Assembly: GCF_020085105.1 (NCBI RefSeq)
Contig: NC_058045.1
Span: 13,861,833 to 13,925,832, forward strand
Direction: 5' to 3'
Length of the DNA stretch: 64,000 nt
DNA from: Siniperca chuatsi
Taxonomy: Eukaryota; Chordata; Actinopteri; Centrarchiformes; Sinipercidae
A model generated the notes under the pieces. It saw only the letters and a list, made by a program, of their open reading frames with translations. It ran no database searches and was not told the origin of the DNA. The position numbers were made by a program, and so were the translations under genes. Position 1 is the first letter of the stretch. Every line of letters begins with the position of its first letter. Of the stretch, positions 38,465 through 51,484 are shown piece after piece.

Positions 38465-38956
38465 AAACACAAGTAGTCATGTTTCACTACTTTGGAAACA
38501 GTCCTGGTGTGCATCCCACTGTGCTCAATCCCCCCACATCTGTCTCCACAACTCTTGGCTTTTCCCTCATGTCATTGTCCTTCTCATCTCTGCTGTGTTT
38601 ATTATTTCAGATTTGAGTATAGCCTACACCCTCATAAGCAATATCTTTTTCAACATACACTAAATCCCTCTAGATGGCATGGTGCTTCCAGGCCGAGAGA
38701 GCAGATTGAAGACAGCAAAGTTTTGCAAAGTGAATTAGTTTTTAATGTAGTATCAAGCTTTATGAAAGTGGTAATTTACTGTAAATTTTTCACAATTCAG
38801 AAATGCCTCCCAGAAGAACACTGATAGGAACAACATGTTGCTCTCACACCCACTTTGTACCCAGTGGGCCTTTCTCTTGTGTGGACGTAGATTTGAGTTA
38901 CACCCAGCCTACATGTGGTCGGTGTGCAGGACAAATTCAGCAACTTTACAAGACTA

Positions 38957-39510
38957 AGAAGTCTCCAGCCATGCTAGCAGCCAGGCTGTACTCAGCTACA
39001 TTGGTGCTTACGTCAGCATGCTAACATGCTCACAATGACAATGCCAAAATGCTGATGTTAAGCAGGTATAATGTTTACCATGTTCAGTTTAGTGTGTTAG
39101 CATGTTAGGAACATTTCCTAATTAACACTAAACACAAAGTATAGTTGACTTAGTTTAGCAAGTATTAATTTGTCATAAACCGAAGTATTGTAATATTTAA
39201 ATTTTGCCCTGATGATGGCGTTGATAAAAAGTCAGAGACTCACCAAAGTTATTACAATTCATCCTGAGGATTTCATGGCAATCCATCTAACAGTTGTCAA
39301 AACATTTCACTCAAAACCACAAGTGTGAACCTCATGGTGAGGAAAAGTCAGGGGATCACCAAAGTCAGTTGGATGTATCCTCTTGACGCCATAAATGTCT
39401 GTGCGAAACTTCATCTTAATCCATCAAACAGTTTTTCAGATATTTCAGTTTGAACCAAAGTGGTGGACTGCCTGACAGACCAACACTGCCATCTTTAGAG
39501 CCATGCTGCT
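38957..39510 (+). repeat. Dispersed repeat family A, copy 2 (longest)
   Basis: Same block order as copies at 33472 and 50160. It extends further 3' with a second internal ATCACCAAAGT block and AATCCATC(T/A)AACAGTT motifs, suggesting an internal duplication. Confidence 0.85.
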
Positions 39511-39605
39511 CAGCATACTGCATACTGAATTGATGAGCTCTCGTAACATAAATGCAACATTTGTTATTAAGACGGTGTAGTCCCTCCTTTGTCCAGAAGT
39601 GTTCT

Positions 39606-39657
39606 ATCTAGAAAAGGTTTCAGTGTCCAGATGACTACGACTGAAACCTTTTCTACG
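39606..39657. repeat. Short inverted repeat (hairpin)
   Basis: TAGAAAAGGTTTCAGT is mirrored by ACTGAAACCTTTTCTA about 20 bp later. It is preceded by GGTGTAGTCCCTCCTTTGTCCAG, nearly identical to 43370-43392 in the cdhr5-like gene, so both belong to one repeat family. Confidence 0.8.
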
Positions 39658-40590
39658 ATAACATTTGTTATTGAAGTGTTGAATCATTTAATGCATTCAT
39701 TTGGTAATGATTTATTTGAGAAGTCATGCAAACTTTGCTTCGCCCATAAAATGTTTACATATCCTCACACATAATTACACACAATGGAAACAAATTGCAC
39801 TGAAAATTGCTTGTGTTTCATTTCATATGCAAGAAGAGTCAGAGTTTGATAAGTGTACATTTGTGTCTAAATATTTCGCAGCATGTGAGCATGAACAGCA
39901 ACGTTTGAGTTACACTCCACATAGCTTCTGCTACTATTGATTTGTCTAGTGAGATGTCTTTCTTCAGTAGAATCAACAGTGTTGAACAAAGGTCCAGCTC
40001 AGTTTTTAATGATTGCCATATCAGGTAACAACATTACAAGAAAAAGCAAAACACACACACATTCTGGAAAAAATCAGATGATGTAGTTGTCGAAGCCAAC
40101 TGCTATCTATCAACCATCTCCCATAATTCCATCTTTTTTTTAACCACTTCTCTGCTGACATCCAGTGGTCATATCCAATCACAGCAGTACACTTACAAAG
40201 TCAACAAGTCTGTTCTGTCTATGTTAATCTATTCAGCTATTATAACTTTAACTTTAGCTTATAATGACAACACAATAACATGAAAAAACAAACAGAGATT
40301 GTCTCATCCTCTCAATTCAGTACTGTTAATGCTGCTTGAACACCATCTGTAAACATTTATATGATCTGAGAAATGCTCGTCCTCTGCACTCTCTCTCAGG
40401 GACACAGACTGTGCAGTGTTCAACATTTCCCTGAGGCAAACCTTATTCTCCAAACACGTCTGCCCCCCCTTCCCTTTTGTCTGACAATGGAAACCACTCA
40501 CAAGCCTGCACTAACCAAAACATTTCTTGTGGAGCCAGATGATAGCTTTCATCGCAGGAGCCCTAAAGATGTGTGCAGACACACTCCTTT

Positions 40591-40591
<1 letters not shown>

Positions 40592-40629
<38 letters not shown>

Positions 40630-40630
40630 T
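40592..40630. repeat. (GT)n microsatellite
   Basis: Uninterrupted GT dinucleotides. Confidence 0.95.
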
Positions 40631-42002
40631 ATGCCTGCTGGGACAAGTGTGTAAAAGGATGTGGGTTAATCTTCAGAAGGTGAACAGCCGATGTTTGACA
40701 GCTAATCCCTTGTCAGGTCCCATTAGGTGTCACACGTCCTTAATTGAACAAATCCAACAGGCGCAAGCAGAGTAGCCAAAGTACAAGTACGTCAGACTCT
40801 TTTAGCAAGTTCTAACCTATACAATACACAGAAATATACATGCACATTTAAAGTATGATACAAGCTGCCAAGCCCTAACTTACTAAAGAACATGCCTTTT
40901 CCTGTTATGCTCTGTAATACAGCAACTACAGCTTGAACAACAGCTGACTGGACTGTTGAGCTTCGATTGCACGACAAATGGTTTATGAAGGCCAAGTGTC
41001 TTTGTACCAGACAAATCTGTTAGATTCACTTGTGACCCTGGTCTCGATCTCACCGTCAGGTTCTTGCCATGTCTAATCTGATTGGCTCAGTCGTCGTCCC
41101 TGGCCAGGTAAGCCCCGCCCTCAGACTTTAGCCTCTGAGCAGACATTTATCCCAAGATACCCACCATAAGTCTGCTTTTTAATGTATGTAGGGGGGTCAG
41201 TGTGTGCGTTAGTGTGTGTGTGTGTGTGTGGCCGGTGTTCTCTATTGTTGTCATCATTCCTAAAAGCCTTAGTCTGTCTTTTTGAGTGCTGTTTAGTGGC
41301 CTTTCAGGGTTTTATAAATCAGAGATGCTGCTTCCTTCACAAGTCAGGAGGATATGGAGACTGAGCGAGAAGCTGCAGAGGATTTGACAACAACAGGTCA
41401 GTCAGTTGAACAACAATATAGAAGGTCTGTGTTCACAACCATGATAATTCAGTTGAGTGTGTAACGGAGAGCTTATATGTGTTCCAGTGCTCACAAGAGC
41501 ATGATATACATTTATTCACACACCTTAATTTATTTGGAATATAGCTGAAATTTAATTTTGTGGTTCAGGATTCATTGTAACTCCAAAACTCTAATAAATA
41601 TTAGAATCACAGAGTTGTTGCTTAGTTGTCATGACTTCTGACCTTATAAATGTTTGTGCTTGTAGAAACATGAAGAGAAGATGGATCATAGGGCTACTTT
41701 TCTGCTGGTCTGCTCTCTCAGACTGGAGAAAGCCAGGCAGAAACTCACTTAAAAGGGATTTGAGGGAATTATGGGACAGAGCAGAGTGTGTGTGTGCTTG
41801 TGTTTGTCCATTAGGAGAAGGTCTTAATATAATGATGATTCTTGAGATGTGTTGCCATCAAGGCACAGAGTAAAGTGAAGTATAGCACACTTATTCATAC
41901 TGAAGACGGGGGAAAGGGTATCTGTGTTAACTTAATCCTGTTTGTTATTTCTCTCTCTTCACTCAGATAGAACTGGTTCCTGAGGCCTGACTGAGCCCAG
42001 GA

Positions 42003-45000
42003 ATGGCCCTCATTGAACTGAAATGGAGTTTGTTTCAGGCCAAGGCTCTAATCTGCTCACTGCTGGTCCTCCTATGTCTGCACACAGCCAAAGGTACAGC
42101 CACTTCACATTTCTTCGTATTAGAGTTCAGTTCTTGGCCAAAATCAATGGTTTTCTTTCACTCTGCACATGTGTTTGTGTTTGCATTGACACAGGAATGT
42201 CAGGGTGGGGTGGATGTTTGGATGGTCAGGATGCATTTGCAACAGTCAGAGAAAACAGCCTTTCGGGAGAAATCGTTGCTGAACTCTTGGCTGACACCAC
42301 AATGGAGGGGGTTCACTGGAGCCTAGATGGAAAGGATGCTGATTGGTTCTTCTTGGATGAAAGATACATCCGGCTGAACACATCAGCTGACAAAGTCCTC
42401 GACCGAGAGGTAAATGAGGTGGAATATGCCCTCTTAAACATTGATCTGAGTGTTGGAGCTTTCTTAGAATCAGGAAGCCATGAATACAGTGCAAGGATTA
42501 CGGATTTTGTGTGCAATCGCATTTCATTGAGTCTATTGGGCCGCAATGAAGAAGTTGTATCTAAGTTTAGAACAAACTATCAGAGATTGAACCTTACAAC
42601 CTTGTCCTTGGATCAAACACAATCTCTCTTACCGTCATCCTCTTCCCAGCCAGCTGTCTTACATCATGGCAAAGGGTCAACCAGATTAGCAGTCTCGCTG
42701 TCTATCTGTTTCTGTCACTCTATCCTTAAAAAGAAACATTACATCTTCATCAAGTATGTGACCAAGAGGATCAATATGTAGAATCCACCTTATTCAACAC
42801 AATCTGTGTGAGAGCACCAATTTAGTGTGTGGCCACCTCCCTCTAGTCATCTTCCCAACACACTTGTTAAAGATATTGGGATGTGCATTTCTTACACTGT
42901 CACCATAAAAGGAAAATACAAAATTTGAATAAAAGAACAATAAATATTTAAAATGTGCCCTATTATTTCTAGATTTAATGTAATCTCCTATGATTAACAT
43001 CAAGTGAGAGAAACTACATATTACAATATAATATTTTTCTACACATATGACATTAAGTAAGGCAAATGTAGGTCTTAAATAAAACCTTTCTAGAGTAGGC
43101 AAATGTGAGAGTGCACAACAAATACAAAAGAAGTTCATAGGTTTATGTTTTGAAAATAACTTGGAAATATTTCCATTTTATGTGCTTTTAATATGGAATT
43201 ATGTGTTAGAAATTAGTAGTTTTTCTGTGTCAACGTCTTGGCAGTAACCCGTTCACACAAAGTTACTCTTTTGGTTATCATGATGTAGATAATTATTCAG
43301 TTTCCAGCATGTGATACTTGTGTTAAAATATTTTATCACATTGAATGAAGGTCTTCTTTGTATGTCGGTGTAGTCCCTCATTTGTCCAGGAGTGTTTTCA
43401 GAATCAAGACGTTTCGGCTCCCATCCGGAAGTCATTCTCAATTGTGAAAAATGGTCCGGGAAATTTAAGCTACTCTATGTTACTTAAGCCTTGCCCTCAG
43501 GAATGAGTCTTCCTGAGTATCTGCGGATTACTGATTACTGGGCCATCATGGAAACAATTAGGTCAGTTTCAGGTGAAACTAGGCAGGGTAATCAGCAGAT
43601 ACGACTCTACGACTGAAACCTTGTCTTCTTTGTATCTTCATATCTGTTGTTGTCTCTCTGTTGTCCTATCTCTCAGGCCCAGGGTCCTGTCCTAATGGCT
43701 GAGTTGTCGTGTTATGAGGAGGACACACTTCAGGTACACTTTGTCCCGTCATCTTACCCATAACTCTTCAGTGTGTCATCCCACATTCAAACCTGCATGT
43801 TTTGCTGTTGTTGTAGAGTGTGTACAGGATCATGGTGGAGATTCTCAATGAGAATGATAATTCCCCTGTGTTTACAGAAGACACTGTCCAGTCTCTTATT
43901 ATAAGTGAGGTATGACATTTTTACAAATGTACAGACATGTGCACAAATCTATGCGTGCTTACACAAAACAAACAAGATTTAAGTACCTGTCTATCTATGT
44001 GTTTTCCAGCTGACTCCAGTGAATATTGTGGTCTTCACTGTCCAGGCCACAGACGCAGATAACGACAAGATCATTTACTCCATTGACCAGACATCAGTGA
44101 GTTCTACTCTTTCACTCTTTACATGCTTAAAAAAAAAGAGACTCATACACACAATCACTGCATCGTTGTTGATGTGTTTGTGTGTGTTCTGCAGCCTGAT
44201 GCGGAGTACTTCAAGATTGATCTACCCAACAGTGGAGAGGTGATCCTGTCCAAGCCTCTAGACTATGAGACCAAAACCCTGCTTACCATTACCATCCACG
44301 CCTCAGTAAGCTATGTACACTTAATTTTCTAAGAAAATGCAGCCACACATTCATCTAAATTCAGTTAATTTATACATTTCTGTCATCCCTCCTGAGAAAA
44401 TAAAAGTCAAGATTTGATTCCCTGATGCTCCAGGCGATTACTATTAGAGAAGATGAACCATACTTCAGTTTATGCATCCATCCATTTCTCCATCATACAT
44501 GCTTGACCAACGTAATATCCTCTAAAGAAATCTTGACCTGTCATTATCTCAGGAAATGAGCACTGCTGAGCACTTCAATACCAGCACCAACATCACCATC
44601 TCGGTCCTGGATGGAGATGATCAGTACCCACAGTTCCTGCCCTGCACGCTGCTTTTCCAGGATGAGACCAGTCGCATCTGCACAAGCCCTGTGTACACAG
44701 TCAATGTCACAGAAGGAGAAGAGGTCAGTTGCTAAACCCTCCCTCAATCCCACTTATCTTATAACTGATAACTTATCAATGATACTACATTGGATGCTAC
44801 ACTAGAACCATTCTTAGTCTTTGGAATATATACCTGTGGTAGGTTTATTTTTACTCTCACACACTGCATCTCTTCTGCCCTATAGGTGAGGTAGTGTAAG
44901 GTTTTATTGTGCATATTTGGCATTGTGTAATTGCCCTTTAACATTAAAACTTTAAACTTTAAACTGAAAACAACTTTGAGATCATCTGGACCTTTGACAA

Positions 45001-48000
45001 TCCCGTGTTTCAATCCAAACTATAGAGTTCAGCTGCAAGATCCAGATCAAGTCACTGGGTTACTGTTTGAGATGTCACGAAGATCTGATTTGTAGAGCAA
45101 CAAATGTGTGTCATGTTGCAGGACATTGTGTTGGACTTCTCTCCTGGTCCCATTCATGCAGTGGATGGAGACAGAGGACTCAGCTCTTCAATCAGCTATG
45201 CCATTCTCTCAGGTAACATAGACACTGATGCATGTTAATATTTGAAATGCTGCTGTGCTTACATGTGTACCATCTGTAACTGTGTTTGTGTTCATGCTAG
45301 GAGACGATGATGGGCATTTGTTGATGGACAGAGAGACGGGGGAGGTGAAGCTGACTCGGGGGGTTACAGACAGACTCACAACTCCAGTGCTGCATCTACA
45401 GGTCATGGTAAGAGTCACATACTCAGTGTTAGAGGTAGGCTTGAAAGATATCGATCTCACTGCTCTGTCTTTTTGTCTCTCAGGCGTATCAGGACGACGA
45501 CCCAAGGAAGTATTCTGTTGCTACAGTGTTGGTCCGAGTTCTGGCAGTGAACCAGTTTTATCCAGAGTTCGACATGGCAGAATATCAAGGCTTTGTAACT
45601 GCAGGAATGAGCCCTGCTTCTCTGGTCAATACCTATGGCAGCAAACCCCTGATGCTACATGTACAAGATCAAGACTTTAAGCATGTATGCACTTCACCAT
45701 ACTCCACACACATGAAAAATGCTCAAAGCAGTTCTGTATTTGATTTATATTGTTACCCATCACCCCCTTTTTCTCCACAAATTGACAGGGTTTCAATCCC
45801 ATGATCTACTGCACCTTCAGTCTGACATCCAATCACACAGACATCTACCAAATCACACAGGAGGGTCTTCTGATCGCCAGGACCAATCAACTCAAACCAA
45901 AACAGAAACATGTTCTAGAGGTGAGCCTCAGTGAAAACCTAGTGTTAAAATTTGATTTTTGATTTGATTTGATTGAAAAGATCATACCAGTGATTTTTCA
46001 TATTTTAGGCCAGTAACTACAAATTATGTAAACTTCACATTTTGTTAGCTTACATTTAGCATCCTTTTTTATTTTTTTAATACCATAAGTGTTAAGATAG
46101 ATTTCCTACGTTGCATGGAAGCCAATTGAGATAGTGAGTCCATCATTAAGCTGACCAGATCCAACAACCCAGAGGTAATGAATAAAGGACATGCATGACA
46201 ACATAACTATAAAGTATTGTGTTTGTGTACTATAATTACATAAACACAATAAGAAAACCAATTAACAAAGGATGCCATTAAGGTATATTCACTGTAACTG
46301 GACGGTTGGTAATAAATTGGTAAAAAACTGTATCACACAACCCCTTTGTCTTTCATCAAAATCTCATAACAAATAAAGACATAAATAAAATGGCAATGAT
46401 GTGATAAAAAGTCAAAATACCTTGCAGGTAACGGCTATAGACCAGGAGTCGGGTGATGTCACCTTTGCTACTGTAGTGGTGGAGGTGTTATCTGAAGGAC
46501 AATCAAGTAAGGATGCACACTTACACACTTGCATACACTACTCATTGCTGATAAGCCTTCAGACTGAAACAAACTCTCTGTATGTATGTCTGTGTACGCT
46601 GCAGTCCCGCATAGTCCACTGGGAGATGGTCGTCTGACAGGCTGTACTGTGGGCAAAGCGTTGTTCCTGAGCATGGTGTTCATGACTGTATTTGGATGTA
46701 TCCTGTCTATGGTGATGTGGCTGAAGAAGAAACACAAGGGAAAGAGGGACCCACTGGAGAGAGGCTGTGTGGCCCAGGGCAAACACCCTAATGTGGTGAG
46801 ATCCATAATCTCTATAATCTAGATTCATATTTACAAAGATTTGTTGGTCAGTAAGTTTGAGTTTTTGAAATATTCTCTACTGCATACACTCCCACAGAGC
46901 TTACGGTGGTTCCAACTGGTGAGTTATTTATTTACTATTGAACCTAATATTCATCCTTGTCCTATATTTCCTGTCCCTTTCCTTAATAAACTCTTTACAG
47001 TATACTAGTCATAATCTCAATTTCACGATTACTTATTGTAGAATAGCTATCTTATTAGTTAATGTCTCAACTGTCCTAATCGTACTAAAAGTAAATGAAC
47101 AAAAAAATCTCATCACAAATTTACTCGCTGTTTTCAAAGCTTTCGACCACATCTCATGGCCTTCATTAGCGGATTGAGTTTCTCAGTTGTCATGGAGAAG
47201 ATTTAGTTGTTGTTACATGACCGAAGTATGGAATATCACATGACAACAACTAAACCATTTTCATGACAACTGAGCAACTCCATCCGCTGATGAAGGCTAC
47301 AAGATGTGGTTGAAAGCTTCGGAACCAACAAGTGAGGTGGACCTTGTTTTTAGAATTTTTTTGTCAAACTGCTGTTTCACAGGTCCCGAATACCTTCAAG
47401 CTCAAGTTTATATGGTATTTGAACATGAGGCACCTCATAAGCCTGAGTAAATTACTCACATTGTAATTAATTCACTCACTCCCACTTACTTAAGGTTACA
47501 CTGCCTGGCTGTTAAAAGGCCTCGCAATTAATACACATGTCACACTGAACCTGGATCATTCTCTCACCTCCTCTCTGCGACGCAGTAGTGGTTTTCTTTT
47601 TCCAAATGTTGACCTGATGACTGTGGTTGCTCTTCAGGTGAGTCACGGTAGCGCCATGGAGGAAGTACCCTGCAACAATGAAGAATATGGAACCTACAAT
47701 CCTTCCTTCAGCTTCCCACACAAACCTGGCATCTACACCCACCAAGACCTCCCCCCCTGCCGAGGACCCGTTCCACCCAGAACGACCGCTGCACCCGACA
47801 CCAGCTTCAACCCCACTGAAACTCTGCACAGCCCTGTGATCTTCAGTAATAATGTTTCTACACCAACCAAAAGCTCCTCCAGTTCACTCACTTTTCACCC
47901 AACCACTGTGGATGTAAGCCCCACACAGATGGCTCAAGATGCTGCTCTACCCAAAGAAAACCCTGGTTCACCAACTGATACATCCCTTGACCCTACTGAG

Positions 48001-48657
48001 GCACTACCTAACACCAATCCTAGCCCTGCAACCCTTGATGCCACCAGCACTCCACCGTTCACCTGTCCTGATTCACAAACTACACAAACAACCACCAACA
48101 ATGATCCTGCTGACATAGTCACCAGCCCCTCCTCTCAATCCAGTGTTGCATGCAGTCATACCCGAATTGCTTTAGCAGAAATAGACAAACCCTTCCGCAA
48201 ACCTCGTGTGAAGACCCCCCCATATTCACCTTTACAGTCCTCACCCCTTCCCACGCAGATGAGCACACCCCAACCAACCCCAGAGCGTGCACCTTTAAAA
48301 GCCAAGCTGGTACATATAGATACGTCTCCCCTTGATATACCTCCAGTAACACCGGAGCGAACATCGATGACTCTAAGCACAGAGGTAGACCGACCCTCCA
48401 CATCACTGGACCAAACAGACCAATCAGAACACCCAGATGGGGCTGCAGACACTGGTAGTCCGCCTCAGGACAGAAGGCCATCGAGGAACTCAGGAAACAT
48501 GCAGGACAGCCGCCCACTGGGGGATAAGGATGATGATGATATTCTGGGAGATGAAGATGCAGACAAGAACAGTGAGGGTGAGTTAGAGCCAGACGAAGAA
48601 GAGCTGCTGAGAGTGATGGCTCGTTGTAATCCCATTTTTATCACATTTAGTAAGTGA
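42003..48657 (+). CDS. cdhr5: Cadherin-related family member 5-like (cdhr5), single-pass adhesion protein
   Basis: Fifteen in-frame exons (888 codons plus stop): 42003-42093, 42195-42409, 43677-43733, 43817-43909, 44010-44096, 44195-44305, 44553-44723, 45122-45212, 45301-45407, 45484-45684, 45789-45920, 46428-46506, 46605-46795, 46898-46918, 47638-48657. Signal peptide ICSLLVLLCLHTAKG; cadherin repeats with NENDNSPVF, ATDADNDKI, GPIHAVDGDRG and VTAIDQESGD; TM ALFLSMVFMTVFGCILSMVM (~497-516) followed by KKKHKGK. FLPC, GPI.A.DGDRG and the fourth-repeat pattern resemble human CDHR5, which pairs with CDHR2 to link brush-border microvilli. Unlike human CDHR5, which has mucin-like repeats before the membrane, the Pro/Thr/Ser-rich stretch here (~560-820) lies after the TM in one 340-codon exon, ending in an acidic tail (DDDDILGDEDADKNSEGE). 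Family call is good; strict orthology less so. Confidence 0.85.
43365..43625. repeat. Probable non-autonomous element in cdhr5-like intron 2
   Basis: Begins GGTGTAGTCCCTCATTTGTCC and ends CGACTGAAACCTTGTCTTC; both ends resemble the hairpin at 39576-39660. Nothing coding in it. Confidence 0.55.
46898..46918 (+). other. cdhr5: 21-nt microexon of the cdhr5-like gene
   Basis: AGCTTACGGTGGTTCCAACTG is bounded by CCCACAG and GTGAGT and encodes SLRWFQL, just inside the membrane. It is symmetric (phase 0-0), so it can be skipped without a frameshift. Confidence 0.65.
47136..47322. repeat. Long imperfect hairpin (MITE-like) in the last cdhr5-like intron
   Basis: Left arm (AAGCTTTCGACCACATCTCATGG...CAGTTGTCATGGAGAA...TTTAGTTGTTGT) is mirrored by the right arm (ACAACAACTAAACC...TCATGACAACTGAG...CCACATCTT inverse). 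Arms are about 80 bp with a ~25-nt loop. Confidence 0.85.
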
Positions 48658-51484
48658 TGTCACTACAATATTGCAGGCACTGAAAGTGATGGGGCGGACG
48701 ACAGAGAATGAAGGAGGTAAGGTGAAGATGGATGACACAGACAAGTGGACGCGTCATCAATCAAGAAAGAAACACTACAGTCTGGTTCCGCTTGTGCTGT
48801 AGGTACTGCTAAGACAAGTAAGAGGACAGAATACATACGCAAGCTATACAGCATACAATTATAAGACATGATGTTGTTCCATTTATACCTTACAGTTCGT
48901 TCAGATGACAGGAATGAATGACCTTGAATGCACAATGCACTCTTTTAAATCAAACGTATCAGCATAAATTATGAATAGATTTTTCAAGCATACAACATTC
49001 ATTGCAAGGTTAGTACCAGTAGAACAGCCTGAATGAATCAGTCATGAATCAAATATATTGTCTGCGAATGTTTACGAATAATAATGAGATTGTGTGTGTG
49101 TTTTCTTTTAAAGGTAAATCCACATGAATTCACATAGTGTAGAAAACTGCTGGAATGCTGTTTAAACTCACAGAGGAATGTGCAGCAGCAGTTCTGCACC
49201 CTGTGCAGTTCTGTGTATTTACAATTTAAATAGCTGCAGAGTACTGTACGTTTGAAACTCTCACATAGTGTACTGCAGCATTCATTTTTTTGTTATGCCT
49301 GCTCTACAAGCTGCCTCCGTTTTTCTCTTTAAACATGAGTAAAGTTATTGTCTAACTGAATCAATGAGCCAAGAGCAGTTATTAAAGTGAAATGATAAAT
49401 CCCCCCTGGCCTGCCAAACCAGAGGGGCGGGCTTAGCTACATGCTTCGAGATGGCTGGAGTGAGGTTAGGTATAAAGTTCAAAATGGGTATGTTAGGGTT
49501 GAGATTAGAGATGGTTGGGTTAGGTAAAGGTTTGGGGTGGTTAAGGTTGGGATAATAATCTGGGCAGGATCTCCTTCTCTGCCCAAAAACTATGGCAGGA
49601 CCCATAACAACAGTCAACATGCTAGAAAAAGAAGAGTCTACAACAATGCATGCTAGCAGCTCAGTGAGCAGCTCTGTACCTAAGCGCAGCGATGCCCCAG
49701 CTTGCGTCTCGCCTGTGTTAGCATTAGTGTTACATTTGTGTCACAGAGCAAAGCATCCGTTTCTCAAAGATGAATACCCGGCGATGTTTAGCAAGACCCA
49801 GAATGTCGTTTAGCAAGAGATAAGACTCTTTTTATTAATTTAATTAAATTCTTTTACCATTTCCACAAGTTCACCCAAGTTCCGAACTTGGGGAACTACC
49901 TGGATGCCACCAGCTACTATCATTGTTTCAATCAAGAAACAGAGTTGCAAATTGGGAAACAGGATAAAAATATTTTTTATCAAGCAGCGGACAGAACATT
50001 TTTTCATCCAGATGGTTAGAAGAGTCTTTGAAGATTCTGGAAATACCTTCAGAACCACAATAATTCTTGTTAAACGATCTTCTGGATTTTTTAAACATCA
50101 GAAACTGATGCTTAGCTCTGTGACTCGACTGTAACGCCGATACATGAATGGGGCTATAGGCACAGTGGTGCTTTGAGCTAAATGTTAATGTAAAAATGCT
50201 AACATGCTCACAATGCCAATGCTAACATGCTGATGTTGGCAGGTATAATGTTTACCATGTTCACCATCTTAGTTTAGCGCATTAGCATGCTAACATAACA
50301 TTTTGCTAATTAGCACTAAACACAAAGTACAGCTGAGACTAATGAGAATGTCATTGATTTAGCAAGTATTTATTTATAAATCAATGTATTGAACACATTG
50401 AAATTTTGACCTGATGGTGGTGCTAGATGAGAAGTTAAGGGATCACCAAAGTGAATACAATTCATCCTGAAAGATGGTGATAGAACAAGAAGAGGAAACA
50501 AAGACGAAAAAGCTGCATTCAGTTCTTTGACAACTAGTGTATATGCAGCACATGACAAGTAAATGTGCTTGTCCAATTAGCTGTCATCTTATAACAACAG
50601 GTCTGTTAAGATTATTAAACATCAGCTTTTCACCTGCAGATTAACTCACTTCTTCTAACACCTTTGCACATGTACATACAATATAAACACAGAGAAATGT
50701 GTCTGTAAAACCTGTGAGGCTAAGACTCTTGATGAATAGTATTAGGCAACTGAAATAGAAATAGGAAGGCTTATGTTCACATGATCAAAAGTTTATATTT
50801 GCAAATCAGTTTTGGTGAAGAGCTGCTAAAAAAAAAAAACACTTAAGGTCATCAAACCTTATTTGGGTATATTAAGAAATTACATAAAAGTATGTCTGAC
50901 ATGATATGCTGAGATGTAAATGCGTAAGAAAATGCTCCCGCTTCAGTTGCTTGATATGTATAGTATAGCAGTAACATATGTGGAAAATAGACCACAAGCA
51001 TTAAATATGTATTAATTTCTGATGCACTGAGTGTCTGTATATTAAAATTGCCAATATTTGATTTATTGTGGAGAAAATAGGGGGCAAATGATTCTCCTGA
51101 AAGAGATTGCGAGAGGAAGAGTCTGAAACAACAATCCAGAGATCAGTGGGTCAACAGCCTGAAGGAAACCAGGAAACAGAGCATTTCCTAAAAAGGAAGA
51201 AAGCTGGGAAAAACAGTGATAGCTACAAGGGATTCTAATTTCAACTTCCACTTAATACTACATCAGATCATTTTAAAAGTTATTAGAAATGTGAAAATGT
51301 GTTTTTTTTAGGGTGACAGAGAAACCTATGTATTGGTAGAAACAACTTCTGAGAATAATAGCTTGGCTACAGAGTATTAACACCCTATCACTTGCAACAG
51401 CAGCTGCCATGTGAAGAACATCTGACAACTAGTATTTTAAGTCAAAAGAATACAGAAGACTAAAAGACTCCAATTGTATTTGTT
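48658..51484. other. Intergenic region between cdhr5-like (+) and calu (-), convergent
   Basis: Includes the cdhr5-like 3' UTR (no clear AATAAA seen) and repeat family A copy 3. ORFs at 49345-49813 and 49840-50134 have no splice support or recognisable content. A GGTTAGGGTT-like low-complexity patch lies at 49460-49560. Confidence 0.5.
50160..50475 (+). repeat. Dispersed repeat family A, copy 3
   Basis: Contains AATGCTAACATGCTGATGTTGG, GGTATAATGTTTACCATGTTC, TTAGCACTAAACACAAAGTA and AGGGATCACCAAAGTGAATACAATTC in the family order. Confidence 0.85.

Larger units (their letters stand above)
37778..42002. other. Intergenic region between divergent kcp and cdhr5-like genes
   Basis: Head-to-head spacing of about 4.2 kb should contain both promoters, but I see no convincing TATA or CCAAT arrangement. 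Contents are microsatellites at 38386-38460 and 40594-40628, repeat family A at 38957-39510, and a hairpin at 39606-39657. A possible 5' UTR exon of the cdhr5-like gene ends near 41396 (CAACAG/GTCAGT), with a matching acceptor near 41966 (TTCACTCAG). Confidence 0.5.

Noticed and set aside
48651-48700. A short intron joining the end of the cdhr5-like ORF to sequence at 48676
   Set aside because: The intron would be about 25 bp, too short to splice in a vertebrate.
49345-50134. Several 60-90-codon ORFs between the cdhr5-like gene and calu
   Set aside because: No recognisable protein, no codon bias that I can see and no splice partners; one overlaps a low-complexity GGTTAGG patch.
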